DNA of 64,000 nt from Aphelocoma coerulescens. Taxonomy: Eukaryota > Chordata > Aves > Passeriformes > Corvidae. Position numbers and translations under genes: made by a program. The stretch is taken from positions 10,926,031 to 10,990,030 of the forward strand of contig NC_091019.1 in assembly GCF_041296385.1 (NCBI RefSeq), in the 5' to 3' direction. The notes under the pieces were generated by a model, which saw only the letters and a program-made list of their open reading frames with translations, searched no databases and was not told where the DNA came from. Shown here one piece after another: positions 1 through 45,084 of the stretch. Position 1 is the stretch's first letter. Each line of letters starts with the position of its first letter.

Positions 1-1902
1 TCCCCACAGGGTGCAAGTCTAGGACTCTCCAACGTGGATCTGAAGTATGGTGGTAAATGCCTGAAGAGAAAATTACCTGGCTATTGCCTGTTCTGTGTGT
101 TGGATAGCTAAAAGCAAGGTTCTGTCACTTGGGGCAGGAGTATTTCTCCATCAGTGCACTCATTCGTTTTTTGCCCTTAATAGTTAATGATTTGTTGAGG
201 AGACAATGGAAATTTCTTCAGTGTTTGATTAAGCTTTAGAAAAAAACAGGGAAGTCCTGAAAGACTTGAGTATTATACCTGTGTGTGGTAGATGAGAACT
301 AAAGGGTTAAAAGACAGCCATCAAGCAGCAGAGAGTAGCAAACACACTGGACACAAACAGGTGATAAAAGGCGATAAGAGAGATGACAAAATTAAGAAAA
401 TAAAGAACACTGTTATAAAGATTTATAGATCAGCTAAAGCAGAGCAAAATAAATGATAACAAACACTGATAAAAAATAAATGGGGCATCAGCCATATAAA
501 CACACAGGGAACTTCAATGCTTCTGTATAGTACTATGACACTGCTTTGTTTACACCAGCATTGACCTTTTGCTCCCAAAGAAGTTTATTAACCATCTTGG
601 TCTTTCTTTGTGTTGCTTTACTCATCAAGAGAAAGTTGTACGGGGTTGATTCTGATGAATGGCTTTTTCAGAAAGTCAAGTTATCCTTGACTAGATGCAG
701 ATGGCCTAGTAAAAAATGAATGCTGCCAGCAGACATTGTCTTTATCAGTAGTAAAAGTTCAGCAGGGACTAGACTTCCTCATCTCTGGCCAGAGAAACCC
801 AGCCTTCTGTTTCAGCACCATATCACATATTGTCCTAATGAATTCTTGTAACACACTGCAGCCCAGATAAATATGCTTATATTAATGTTTTTTGGCAGTC
901 TGGGGCATGGTACAGAATTGACACAAGTGTTTGGATTCTGCCTGCAGCAGACACTAGGAATTTATACAGCTCAGAAATATTGGACTGTTGTTAGGTTGCT
1001 TGTCCCATGCGATGACCTTCAGAGTTGCAAACTGCAGCTCACCCTTCCCAGAGTGGCTACACAGAAGGGGAGCCTGGAGCAAGGTAGGCTGAAGTCCTGC
1101 AGCTCAGAGCTGGGGAGGGAGCAGCTCACTCAGGGCTTCATCCTCTCCACAACAGTACCAATGCCACGTGACCTTTCTTTGATTCTCGATAATTTTTCCT
1201 TCTAATAACAGAAGCACTTATCTCCACCGTTCTGAGGTGACAAGCAGTGAGTGGTTTAGAGCACACCACCCTTCAGAGCATGAAGCATTACCCTAGGCAG
1301 CCTCAAGGACAGCAGAGGCTTTGGCCTTTGAAGAACACCCCAGGCAATCAGATTTTTGAAATTCTCTAATTGTCAACAGCTACCCAGATTCACAGGGATA
1401 GAACCTGTGACTATAACAGCAGCACAATTGCACGTGTGGGCTCTGAACTACATTTGGAGTTGCATCATATGAGAATCTCTAGCTCTGACTGCTGCTTTGT
1501 GAGGGCTGTAACTTTCTGTTGCAAGTTTGGAAACTCCTCCAGCGGCAGCGGGGGTTTGGCGGCCCTGCTTTCCTGGGAAGGCAGCTGTCCCAAGAGCGAG
1601 CAATCCAACTGGGCTGGGCCATCTTGTGGCTGGGAGCAAAACCACCCTCCTGCTCTAAACGGAGCTCTGCTGGGCTGTGGTGATGGCCATACAGCTGATA
1701 AAAACCCCTTTACTTGCCTTTACGATGCACCTTTGCTGGGCAGCCACACCATAACTTAACCTCAAAGCCTCAGTGATGGAGTTAAAAATGTCAGAGACTT
1801 TCCTGTGAGGAAACACTAGGGAATGAACAGAGCACATCACATGAATGAGGACATGACATTTCCCAAGAAATTCTGGAGCAGGACTTTTCCGAGCAGTGAG
1901 GA

Positions 1903-1905
<3 letters not shown>

Positions 1906-1946
<41 letters not shown>
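1906..1946. repeat. Poly-T run of 41 bases
   Basis: Uninterrupted T on the plus strand. No retrocopy or SINE body is recognised next to it, so it is treated as a simple mononucleotide repeat. Confidence 0.95.
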
Positions 1947-1947
<1 letters not shown>

Positions 1948-3193
1948 TGGTTACGTTTTTCAACATTTCATTCAAATGAATGGGAGTTCTGGGGCGTGAC
2001 TCAGATGAGAAGGAGCCATAAAAAGAAACAGCCTGAGAACAGATATAGTTGTATTTCTCCCCTGCACCTCCATACTAAGGTGTCTTAGTGCCCTGTGTTT
2101 TCTTACAACTCCTTTTCATTAAAAAGACTTTTTTGATGCTAGGGAAGAACAGATAGTTTTATATTAGATTTATCTAGCCATTCAAGCCAGGATGGTCAGT
2201 CAGGTCTTTCTGTTACTGCTCAGCCTATTTTTGCAGATCAGGATCTTGATTCTGGCAGAGTTCATCAGAACACAGCAAGCCTATTTATCATTAAAACAAC
2301 AGTGATGCAATTAAATTATATTTATACCTATGGGATAGTTATTTAGTCATCAGGAACAGGAAAGTCCTTCCTGCAACTAGATTTTCTCATTCAAGATTTT
2401 CCATGCCTTTAACCATTTGTCTTTTAAAGCCTTATCTGTGGCTTGCAGCCTCTTTAAGACAGAGTCTTCCTGCTACTCCATTCCTACAGCACCTAGCAAA
2501 GCTCTGTCCATGTTACTTGTGTCTTCTAGGAGAATACCATCTTTCAGACCATCCTCACTACTCAGAGCCCTTTGGAGAATCAGAGCTAACTTTTTTTAGC
2601 AGCAGAAGCTGGCATTTGTGTTTGGATTGCAATCTATACAGAAAACTGCATTTTGTTTGTTTGATGCTCTGGCTTACTTCCACTGGCTATGCTGGTCTTG
2701 GTTGTCCCTCCACCCTTGTTTAACCACCTTGCTGTGCTGGTGGAACCACACATGCTTGTCAGTGCAGAGATGGCCAAGCCAAGCACTTCAAGCCAGGCTT
2801 CATCATGCTGCTATGTGAAGCCACGGAAGTTCTGCCAGTTTTTTTTATGGGAATTGATCCAAGCTGTGCTGACAACATGAAAGTATGCAAAACTTTGTAC
2901 AAGCAGAGAACATAAGCACTGTATATTTTGTCTTTGCCTCATTTGAATCATATTCTACTCAACTCTTTTCTTTCCTATGTTATAAGTAGACTTTAATGAA
3001 AAACAAAAAGAAAAAAAAAGGGGAGTTTTCTTCCTGGGATTTTTTTTTTTTTTGGCATCTCTTTCTGTGCTTTTCATTGGCAGCTTGCAACAAAACAAGC
3101 TGCTTGGGTAGGATTTCTTCAAAAATCTGCTTTTCAGCAAGTTTTTCAGGGAATCTCATTAGTGAAACCAAGGGCAGCCCTTAGGATCAGTGC

Positions 3194-3223
3194 ATTGAGA
3201 GCACACCTATTGAGAGCACACCC
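3194..3223. repeat. 15-bp tandem duplication (ATTGAGAGCACACCT type)
   Basis: Two adjacent 15-bp copies differ at the last base and are followed by ATTG of a third. A minor local duplication in the 3' flank. Confidence 0.85.
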
Positions 3224-4754
3224 ATTGCTGTCTGCCAGGCTCACCTTCCTCTCAAACTGCTCTGGCAGTTCCCATTTACCACTCACAGGATGCTGCCAGA
3301 GCGCTGGTAAGTCTCCCTAGAATGCCAAGAGCTGCTCTACATCTCTGCTGAGCAACTGGGGCTCCGAGCACTCTCTGAGGCTATTGGCCCACCACTGTCC
3401 TCTGGGTTTATCTCAACTTTACCCCCAGTTTTGTCACTGTATCCTTCAATCCCCTCTCTCCCCATAAAAGTGTCTAGCTGTCTCTTAAACTCACTTTACC
3501 ATTTGCTTCTTTGACCTCGCTTGGCAACTTATCCTTGTGTTTATTATTTGAGGTGGAATAGTTCTGGCTGCATTCCTGGTTTTACTCTTAATTGTCTAAT
3601 TTTTAGAATGGTGTCAGTGGGGTTGGGGTTTTTTTAACTCATCACTCTTGTGACCAGGTCTTCTGTTTCATTAGGCTCCTTTGTGTCATCAGGACTTCCA
3701 ATAACTCAGAGAATCCTAGTGAATCTTTTATTGGATCTTCCCAAATATTGCAGCTGGACTTTCTTGTCCATTAGTGCCATTCTGAACTGCATGCACTGCC
3801 TTTAATTACTTTTTTGTTAATTAGAGGGCAGAGAGGGGAATGAGGATCTTCCCCAAGCAAGGAAAAACTCAGTGGTTCTCCCTTTCCCTACTTGTCCCAG
3901 GGGGAAGTTACAAACAGGGCTCAAGCAGGGCTGAGCAGTAGAACTCTTCCATGTCCTCTGGCAGCAGGAGCTACCTGTGTCTGCTGGTGGCCTTTGTGTG
4001 CCCACCTCATGCTAGGAGGAGGACCTAAGGCCTTCCTGGAGGCCCTCAACCTGCTCCAGAGCTTTTTCTTGGGCTTTTAGACAAAGTGCAGGGAGCAGCT
4101 TGCTTACCACACTGGATTTGCTGTCAGGTCCCACTGATGACAAAACCAGGCTGCCCGTGACAGGAGTTTTTCAGAGCCTGTCTGGAGAATGGAAAGGAGG
4201 AAGAAACACTGGTTTAAGGCACCCACCTGCATCTTCAGGAACTGTTCCCAGCTGCTGTAAGGTTCGTTGTTGGAGCAGTGAAATGAATCCTACTGACATC
4301 CTGAAACAGATAGGCCTGGTTGGAGTGGCTTCTGAAATGAACAATTTGCTTGACCCACCATGGACAGAGAAGGAAAGAGCTACCTCTTACATATCCCCCC
4401 ACTTCCCTTACAGGAACCATCACCTGTCTGAAGGATGGACTGCCTTCAGGTGGGCTGCCTAACTGAAGCAACCTTCTGTTTGGTCAGTACAGTCCACAGC
4501 CATGAAGACCTGCACCAGAAGCTGATCATGTGGCAACAATCCAGACATGTTAACTCTCATGCTTTTCTAAAGCAGACAGACATTTTGCTGGATTCACCTA
4601 CCTTAGAAACATTTGTCCAAGTCAACTCCTGAATTCCAGCTGATACCATCAGAGAGGGAAGAAATCACATTCCCTTTCCTACTCAACATATTGTACCTCA
4701 TGAAGGGGCAAGAAAAAAGGGGAGTGTTATCTCTAAAATTAACATTGCCCATTC

Positions 4755-4777
4755 GGGGGGGGGGGGGGGGGGGGGGG
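4755..4777. repeat. Uninterrupted poly-G run of 23 bases
   Basis: A 23-G homopolymer lies in otherwise balanced intergenic sequence. It can form quadruplex structures and is a frequent site of sequencing or consensus length error. Confidence 0.9.
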
Positions 4778-6597
4778 CTATGGAAGCCACAGGACAGGAA
4801 TTGTGTGCCAACCCCACTAAGACATTAACCACCAGCCAAAATCACATCAGTCACCATTTTCAGTTTAAGAATAGAGGGCAGAGGCATAAAAGATTTGCTC
4901 AATTAATTGTGGGATTGAAAATTTTCCAGAGAGCTGAGGATACTTGTAAGATATAATAGAGTGCAGCCCCCTCATCTTTCATACAGAGGTCAAGCTCACA
5001 GAAACTCAGCCTGCTGATCAGTCTCTGCATGTCCCAAAATGAGGAGCTGCATGCTGCAAGAGCCAGAGTCTGGGTGCTGCTTCTGAAAAATTCATTCAGT
5101 AAAGCACTTCCATAAAGGTGGTTACCTTGCTGATAGAGTCTCAAAAACAGGGAAATGAAAAGCAAAGACATAAAATGCCTTTCATAACAAACACTGTAAA
5201 ATAACAGGGAATAAAAATTTTTAAAATCTTGTAAACATTTACCATTGTCCTCTCTGTGCTTGGCAGGTTGGGGGATGTAATGATCATCAAACAGCAGAGT
5301 AGCAGTAAGTCTTCCACTGAAAAAGTGGTGACAGCAAAAGCAAAAGGACATGCTCTGTCACTCATCAGCCCGCGCTTCATTTTTTGTAGCCATCTACCAT
5401 TATTATTTGGCATGTGATTCCCCAAGCAGCAAACCATGGCTGCAGTTATTTACAGGTCACTGGAAGTCTGGCCTACGCTGCAGTGGAGTTTTGGTTGTAT
5501 TTCACAAAAGATAGTTTTATTTATGTTTGACTGATGCAGACAAAACGGGAGGCTGATTTTTCTTTTTTTGGCTTTCAGTGTAAACACTCGTGGCAGCTCT
5601 CTATTTTGGGTGCAGACTGAAAAACAGATTGTTTTGTAGTTGCAGAAGTCTGCTGGGTAAGTCAGAGGATATTGTTATTGCAGCTGAACTTTTCTTTCAA
5701 CAAAGCAGGAGGAGTTGCTTTATTTTTTAATTCTGTGCAGTTTTATGTACACCATTCGCTCCAAATATTTGATGTTTGCCACACTTGTTATGAGTTTCTC
5801 CAGAGAGATGCTGTCTTTTGGCAGCGAAAGATAAAGTTGACTGATACAAATGAGTCACAGTACCCCAACAGTAATTAACAGTGATGCAATACCCAGGCGA
5901 AAAAGAGGACTTGAAGAATTAACTGTTGAGTTTTCTTGACGATGCAGCTGCACTTTAAGAGAGAAAGCTCAACCCATCATAGAACTCCATTGTGTACATT
6001 AGAGAAAAAAGCTTGGCAAGATACATTAAAGATTTTTGCTAAAGAGATACAAATATTTTGCAAGGGCAAAGGGCTCTGAGGCAGGCTGTACTTACTTCCA
6101 AAGAAAAGCAGGCAGCATGACAAAGAAACAGTAATATTTCTTTATCTTCGTTTTCACACTTCATCATCTACGAAAGACTGTCTTTTTCAACCTGCTGAAC
6201 TGATTTAAGCCACCCCAACTCTAAATTAACTTTTACTTAAAAGTCAGTCTATGACATCCTAATCTAAGAAGTTATCTGTGCTTATGGTTTCAGCCCAGTT
6301 CCACAGAAGGCCAGTTCTGCTATTTATAAACGGGATTTTACTGTTCTATAAAGTTCTTACACAAATCTCACGGGTCGAAAGAGAAGGAATGGTTGGGTAA
6401 GAAGACGAACGACTGAAGCAACTGCTTTATAGCACAATATGAAACTTGACACTGTTTTCTGCTGCCAGTATGATTCCCAAGTGAGATGGATAAATTGTGG
6501 TCAAGACCTGGACAGGTTAACTAGTGGTCATCAGTGCTGGTGGTACCTTTATATACAAAAAAAAAAAAGGGATACTATTGGACAGGGCATTTGAAAT

Positions 6598-6664
6598 TTA
6601 ATACCAGACATGAAACAAGACATCTGTTGGACTCTCATTTGTTTCTCTTTGAATGGGCTTTAAT
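6598..6664 (-). terminator. WT1: Candidate WT1 polyadenylation signals (two ATTAAA)
   Basis: On the minus strand, ATTAAA occurs at 6664-6659 and again at 6603-6598, the first canonical-type hexamers I see downstream of the stop codon. They are the common variant, not AATAAA. A stronger AATAAA lies at 5724-5719. Which one is used is unknown. Confidence 0.35.
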
Positions 6665-7879
6665 TGAAAGCTCAGTGAAAAATGCAGGTTACATTCTTAG
6701 TGTTATCAATAGTTTGTAACAGCAACAACATCAGAACAGTGATGCTTCTAATCTTTATACATTTTCTAATTGGAGATGTCTAAGAGCAATACATTATCAG
6801 ATATATATATATACACACAATCTCAAGCAATTAAAAGTAAATAATAAACCCCTCCTCCCAAAACCCTGAAATAATATATTTCCTTACACTAATAATGTCT
6901 TTTCCACATATACTTGACAAAGAGTCTTTTTTAAGTTACTTATCTTAAGAGTAATCTGTTAATGGAGATCCTGGACCAGCCCCATTAAAAGTTCAGTTTT
7001 AAGTTTATACAGCTTGCTAGCCACATAACCAGTGTGGCTTTACATTGTAAACAAATCCCAAATGTCTACAATGATTGGAATTAGTTTTGTGTAAAGGAGA
7101 TCTATGCATCTCATGACAGAATAAGTTTAAACCAATACATTAAAAAGAGAGAACAAAAAGGAGATAGCTAATTGACAAACAAAACAGTTTTGAGGGTTCA
7201 ATTATGCAATTATTTAAAAACCAAGTTAACTTAATGGTAAGATTCTTATTTTCTCCACAGAGAGGCTCTGGTTCATCTGGTTTTAGCTGCTCTAGAAAGA
7301 CAACCTTTTAAAAAAGGTTTGATTTGTGAAATTCACAAGCAGAGCTTCCAACTCTAAAAGCCTGCCCTCTGGCAGTACGAGTACAAAGTTTACCAGAAGC
7401 GCCTCAGGTGACTGTTCCTTCCTTTTGTGAGGAAAGCTGCACTAGCATTCAGGAACCTCAGCATATGCAGGGATGATGTAAGTGTAGAGCTAACCTTCAA
7501 CAGGGAGGAATCATCCTACCCACTGCAGGAATTAAAAAGGTACAGCAATCTGTACCTAGAAAAGCTCAGGTGAAAATAACACAAAAAAGCTGGAGACAGA
7601 CATGAAAGCTAAGCACAGTTTATAGTAATCTTGAAACTGTGGCAATCTTGCTTACTTTTGTACAAAACCACAAGTAAAAATCTCTTGAACTTATTGAATA
7701 GGAACTTGTGTAGCTCCAAATGGAAGGCAAGGCTGAACAGAATCCTACAGTTTAGTTAACTTGTGTCAAATAGGATGCGAAGACAGCTGCAGCTCTCTGA
7801 CAGAGGCGATCGAAGATGGCTGAGAAAGTTTGCAGTAGCTTATAATGTCCCATCTGGTTTTTTCACTTGTTTGAACTGT
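6640..7879 (-). other. WT1: Probable WT1 3' UTR
   Basis: This is sequence downstream of the stop on the transcribed strand, without AATAAA until much further on. The first plausible poly-A signals are ATTAAA at 6664-6659 and 6603-6598 (minus strand), which would give a UTR of about 1.2-1.3 kb. An AATAAA at 5724-5719 would give about 2.2 kb. A TA-rich dinucleotide tract followed by CACACA (about 6801-6819, plus strand) lies inside. The true end cannot be fixed from sequence. Confidence 0.5.
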
Positions 7880-40472
<32,593 letters not shown>

Positions 40473-41000
40473 TCACAGCGCAGGGCAGGGTGCGGTGGGC
40501 GTGTGTAGACCTCTGTCTGTACGAATGCCCGAGCTAGGGGGGCACAGCCGCCGCGCACGCCTCACCTCGGATGCCTGCTCACCCTCAACTTTGCAAAGCT
40601 CAAATAGAGGCGCTTGCCGGGGAGGAGGAGTCAGCCACGCCGATCCTCCATTCACACAACCTCCGCCGAGGGGCTGCCCCCAGCCCGCTCTGCTGAACCC
40701 AGCCGGACCAGACGCGCGGGGGGAGGGGAGAGACAGGAGAGCCGGGGATGGAGGGGGAGAGGTGACTGTGGGAGAATATATCTCCCCTACACATCACTCC
40801 CACCCTTCTTCTGGTGCAAGCGCCACTAAATCTAACCCTAACGTTCCTCCGCTTTAGGAGAGACTTGCAGGACTGTGAGAGGGATCCAGGTGGCCAGTAA
40901 GTACGTGCTGGCCGACTTCCCCCGCCAGCTCCGTGCATGTCCGTGGGGATTCCCGAGGGCGGCGGGGTCGCAGGCCCTGGGGACGCGCGGAGAAACCTCC
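40473..41000 (-). promoter_or_regulatory. Probable WT1 5' UTR and core promoter region (TSS not resolvable)
   Basis: This is the GC-rich segment just 5' of the WT1 coding start. Mammalian WT1 promoters are GC-rich with several start sites (family knowledge), and this region fits that pattern. At 40772-40786 there is a perfect 15-base inverted repeat, GGAGA-atata-TCTCC, whose AT core is the only TATA-like stretch close upstream of the ATG on the minus strand. The exact start site, the boundaries and factor binding cannot be read from sequence alone. Confidence 0.4.
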
Positions 41001-42697
41001 GCCCTTGCAGGAATCAGGGGAAGTGACACGACCAGGGGCGGGCGGACCCCGTTCCTGAGAGGGGAAACTATCTTTCCAGGTGCCTCTCCCGCTACGGGAG
41101 GAACCTGCGTCTCCACGAGCTCCCGCGGGGTGCGGGCTGCCTGCCCGGGGCCCCGCCCCGCACCCCGGGAGCTCCCTGTCCCTGGAGGCGCAGGGCCAGG
41201 GCACGTCCCTCAGGGCTGGCCGGGCCGGGGTACCGAGGGCTCCGCCGGCGAGGGGAGGGGTGGGCGCCCTTTGCAAGGGGCCCGGGGCCGGCGTGTCCCG
41301 GCCCTAGACCTGTCCCTCCGACCTGCCTGTGTGTGAGGGGGAAGGAAGCGGCTGGGCGGGCGGGGGAGGATAGCAGCGCTGCGAGTAACCTGCTTTTGAG
41401 AGATTCACCTGGCACTGCTCCCGGGAAGCCCCGGAGTCTCTCTTTCCTTTTCAGCCCCCTGGACAGCGGTTCCTCAGCGTCCATCGCGGGCACGGCGGCC
41501 GGAGGGCCCCCGAGGGCACTTTTCACGTTATCCCCGAGCGGTCCTTCCTCCCAGGAGACACGGCAGGGTTCGGGTCGCCCCTGGCAGCGAGGGGTGCCGT
41601 GATTCTGGCAGTGCGGGAGCTCACTTAGACCGACTGTCCAGGCAGGAAGCGGCGGGGCGGGCGGCAGAGACCCGCGAGACGTGGCGGTACCTGCGGCGGG
41701 CAGGACACGCTCTCACCAAAGGCAAGCAGGGGGATCCTGCCGCCTTCCTGCAGAACTACTAATGAATAATCACCCGGGGGTGGGGGGTGTTTGTTGCTTC
41801 TACGAGCAGGCGTGGGGCAGCCGCCGGCTCAGGGTACTCGCGGAGTACGCGGGGTCGCGCTGGCCCGGCCGCCTTGTCCCTTGCGCGTTGTCACCGGGCG
41901 CTGTTGGAACCGTGGCACCGCAAGCGCCGCCGGGGCCACCACCCGGCGACACCCCCGCGGCGCTCAGCCCGCACACTCACCCCCTCTGCAGCGACAACAG
42001 TGACAGAGGCGCCGCGAAGGTTCACCTGCCGCAGGACACGCCGAGCCCCCTGGCTTCCCGGTGACTATGCACACTTCGGGATTTCCTTTCCTCCGCGGCA
42101 TCAAAGGTTACCGCAAGCATCGCCAGCCGTGAAGAGATGTTTTAAGATTCAAAGGGTAAATGCTCCAACAAAAGAAATTAAAATATGTCCTTACTGATGT
42201 AACCAAGTAGAATTTAATTTTCTCTTAAAACTAATTAGTCATAACAGTCGGATTTTGTTATTAGTGGAATTACTTAATTTTTCACAAACTATTTTCAGGT
42301 AATTCCCTTTTAAAATATCTCTTTTGGTGCGTACAGCTATTTATTGCAAAAATCTACGTCTAATGTAAGTACGAATGATGTGTTTATTATCTTTGCCGAC
42401 ATTAAACATCCTCTAAGTTTACAGGATGTGCCACTTCAGAGTCCACGGCAAACTAAAGCACCCTCGGATGGCACTTGCGAAGGCAGCCCGTGCCCGTGCG
42501 GGGGGATCGCGCTGACCTTGCTGACACCGCGGGCTCCGGCGCTTGCTCCCGCTCTGCCTCCCGCTGTGGCCGCACCGCGGCTCCCGCACACCGCGGTCTC
42601 CCCCTGCCCCGGACCCACAGGGGCCCCGCGGGGAGGTGCGGGATCGGGAGAGGGGCTGCTGCTGGCTTTGCGCGTTTCGGTGATGGACCGACACATG
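41000..42697. promoter_or_regulatory. Upstream CpG-rich flank of WT1 with an AT-rich gap
   Basis: CpG-dense sequence continues from the promoter to about 42.06 kb, is interrupted by an AT-rich segment (about 42.1-42.45 kb), then becomes CpG-rich again to about 42.66 kb. No gene is recognised. ORFs of 75-163 codons here are Pro/Arg/Gly/Ala-rich and look like shadows of composition. In mammals WT1 antisense transcription extends into this side; no exon could be identified here. Confidence 0.45.
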
Positions 42698-42765
42698 AGG
42701 TTGGTTGAACTCGGTACCTTAAAGGTCTTTCACAACCTAAACGGTATTATGATTGATTCTATGAT
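42698..42765 (+). mobile_element. Short CR1 LINE 3' tail fragment
   Basis: About 68 bases run from AGGTTGGTTGAACTCGG, through a CTTAAAGGTCTTTCACAACC segment, to GATTCTATGAT. This is the pattern of the 3' end of avian CR1 elements, which finish in ATTCTATG-type short repeats. Only the tail is present, in plus orientation, as is usual for CR1 with its extreme 5' truncation. Recognised from memory of the family; sequence is diverged. Confidence 0.72.
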
Positions 42766-45060
42766 CTCCGGCTCTACGATGGACACCGTACATACAGGAA
42801 TGGAAGTCTTTGGCCAGCCTAGGCGGGGTATTTAATTTCCCATGAAAACTAGAGGTCTCTAGGAGCAAACAGAAAATGCGTTTCCCATAGTGGGCTGTTT
42901 TTCGAGCTAGCATGGGAGTTTTCTCTTTTCTTGAAATAACCTAGCTTGATAAATCATCTTGAAAGGGAAAAATGTTTTCTTGATCACTTAGCTCTGCATT
43001 ATTCCACCTGGGAGGAAGAACTGCCGAAGTCCTTCCAAATCTTCGCCTCTCGCACTTTCCAGCAGTGAAACAAGACGACCCCTTGGCCATTAGCGCATCC
43101 TTCCTCCCCGCGGCTGCCAGAAACCCCGGCGAGGCTGGTGGGGGACTCTGGGGCTGCCAGCTCAGCTCAGCTCAGCTCAGCTCAGCCCTCAGCTGAGCGC
43201 CGGCACCTGCGCCATCCCGGGCCACCTCAGCCCGGAAGAGGCTCCGGGAACACGGAGCGCGCCCGCCGCGAACGCATTCCGGGGGCGTCCCGGGAGAAAT
43301 CCTCAGCGGTGGAGCCTGAGGAGGGGGAGGAAAGCCCGGACCGTTCTATCTCGGGATGGGCTGAGGACTTTTGGGAAACGGCCAGGGCCGCTTTCTGCAG
43401 CCATTCCCGTCTAGCCAGCGTCAGGGAGAGAGAAGAATCTCCCGCCCCGCTGCACTCCTCTAGCACAAGCCGGGAGCGCTGGCAGCAGCTCCCCTCGGGG
43501 GCGCCCGGCATGCCGAGAGGAGCTGCTCCCTCCGTGCAGGAGGCATTTGCCTGCCTCTTCCCCGGACATCCCGACCCCGATTCCAGTCATACTCCGGCGT
43601 AAATCGCTCCAGGTCTCGCACACCGGGCGCCCGCGTCCGGGCTTGGGTACCCAGTTGAAAGCGATGGGCAGGGAGATGGCGGTTCAGAGAGAGCATCTCC
43701 TTTGTCAGTGTCCAGACCGAGGCGGTTCGGAACATTTTGCCCTGTCCCCTCCAAACACGGCCCGATCCAAATCTCTGAGGCTTCATTGCCCGCTGTTACA
43801 TAGCTGCGGTAATTTCTGATAATGCTCAATCTTCGATTGTGCTCAAAGGCATAAGATTAAACAATAGCTGGAGGAGGATGATTCTACTGAGAGTCGCACT
43901 CGATCCCGAGAAAAACGGGCTCGGGAACCTGCTTCAACCTGAGCACCGCTACGGCACCTCCCCAGCCGACGTTTTCCCGTTGCGCTCCCCTCTGCCTTGC
44001 TAACTAATTAAGGGACCGGTAGTTCTTACTAAACCCCTAAATGATCCCCCCGCGGTTCGGAGGTGGGCGAAACAGACAGAAACAGCGATAAATCCCCAAC
44101 CCTTCCCCTCCTGCTCACGCCGCTCGCAGCACGCAGGGGGATCTGTCTCCTTTCACTCAGGTAACTGATCAGAGTTTGATTATTTAAGTGCCAAGAGCAG
44201 CAGAAACAAAGCTGCGAAGCATCTCCAGGAGCGCGGGGAGCAGAGGGGCAGGAACTCATCACGGCGGGCCCAATCCCGCATCCTGCCGAGCGCTGCGGGC
44301 ACCACGGGAGCCGGGAGCCGCCGGCAAGGCGGGACCAGTCTTCCCTGTCCGGGCTGACGGGGGCACTGGAACGCTTTCGAGCTGCGTAGAGGATATTTTG
44401 TTTATCCTTTGAGGTAAAAGAGGGGGTTTTTGATGCACAGAGAAGCAAAGGTGCGTGACCTCTCCCTGTCTCTCCGCTGACGGGAGCGGGGCACTGCTGG
44501 GTCGGGCGCTGCGGTCCCTCCGAGGCGGGGACCCCGCGGGGATGGCGAACAGCCATCGATGGCGAGCAGCCGCACCGGGGCTGCGCGGCGGGGAGCCCCA
44601 ACCCCCGCGGGGTCCTGTAAATCTCCCTTCGCCCCGGCTCTTCCCCCGCTCCGCCGGGGCAGCGCGGCTCGGGGCAGCCTCCGCAGCGCCTCGACCGCCG
44701 TGCAGCGGCGGCGGGCCGGGGCCGGCCGGCGGGGCTCGGGCCATTATTGTACCGTAAATCTTGGAAACGCTGGAACTAATTACGGAGAGGATATGTCTCA
44801 ATTTGTTCCGCATTAGTGCCGCGCCGGGACGCAGGCACCGAGCACGGGAAATTGATGGGCCCGGCCCGGCCCAGCCCCGCCGGAACGGCGGCCCTGACCC
44901 CGCGTTCAACCCGGGGGGCGGCCCCGCTCCGCCTCCCGCACCTGCGGGGCCCCGAGGCCGCCGCCGTGCCCAGCCCGCCCCCGGGCGATGCCCGCTGCAG
45001 CGCCGAGGCTGCGACCGGGGCTGCGGCCAGGAACGAGGTACCACGCGGGCTCCGGGAAAT
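42766..45060. promoter_or_regulatory. Distal upstream CpG-rich block
   Basis: AT-rich to about 43.04 kb, then strongly CpG-rich to 45.06 kb with AT-rich breaks (about 43.8-43.9, 44.0-44.2, 44.74-44.82 kb). It contains five CTCAG pentamers (43161-43185) and a 75-base AT-rich insert at 44743-44817. ORFs of up to 261 codons have no recognisable domain. It may be a distal regulatory region or the promoter of a divergent non-coding RNA; sequence does not decide. Confidence 0.45.
43161..43185. repeat. (CTCAG)x5 pentanucleotide repeat
   Basis: Five perfect tandem CTCAG units, followed after CC by CTCAGCTGAGC, which is palindromic around CAGCTG. A short microsatellite in the upstream CpG-rich block. 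Confidence 0.9.
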
Positions 45061-45084
45061 TTATTAGCGCGCTGCTAGGACGAG

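Larger units (their letters stand above)
1..6597. other. Intergenic 3' flank of WT1
   Basis: AT-rich sequence with only short, unconvincing ORFs (150 codons or fewer) on both strands. It holds a 41-base T run (1906-1946), a 23-base G run (4755-4777) and a 15-bp tandem duplication (3194-3223). In vertebrates RCN1 is the usual neighbour on this side; none of its exons is recognised in the window. Confidence 0.75.

Noticed and set aside
4899..5351. Minus-strand ORF of 150 codons in the 3' flank as a gene
   Set aside because: No domain, no exon structure or promoter signal; length is within chance for 64 kb in six frames.
43138..45044. ORFs of 150-260 codons in the upstream CpG-rich block
   Set aside because: Composition-driven, both strands open, no domains; frames run through microsatellite and AT-rich inserts.
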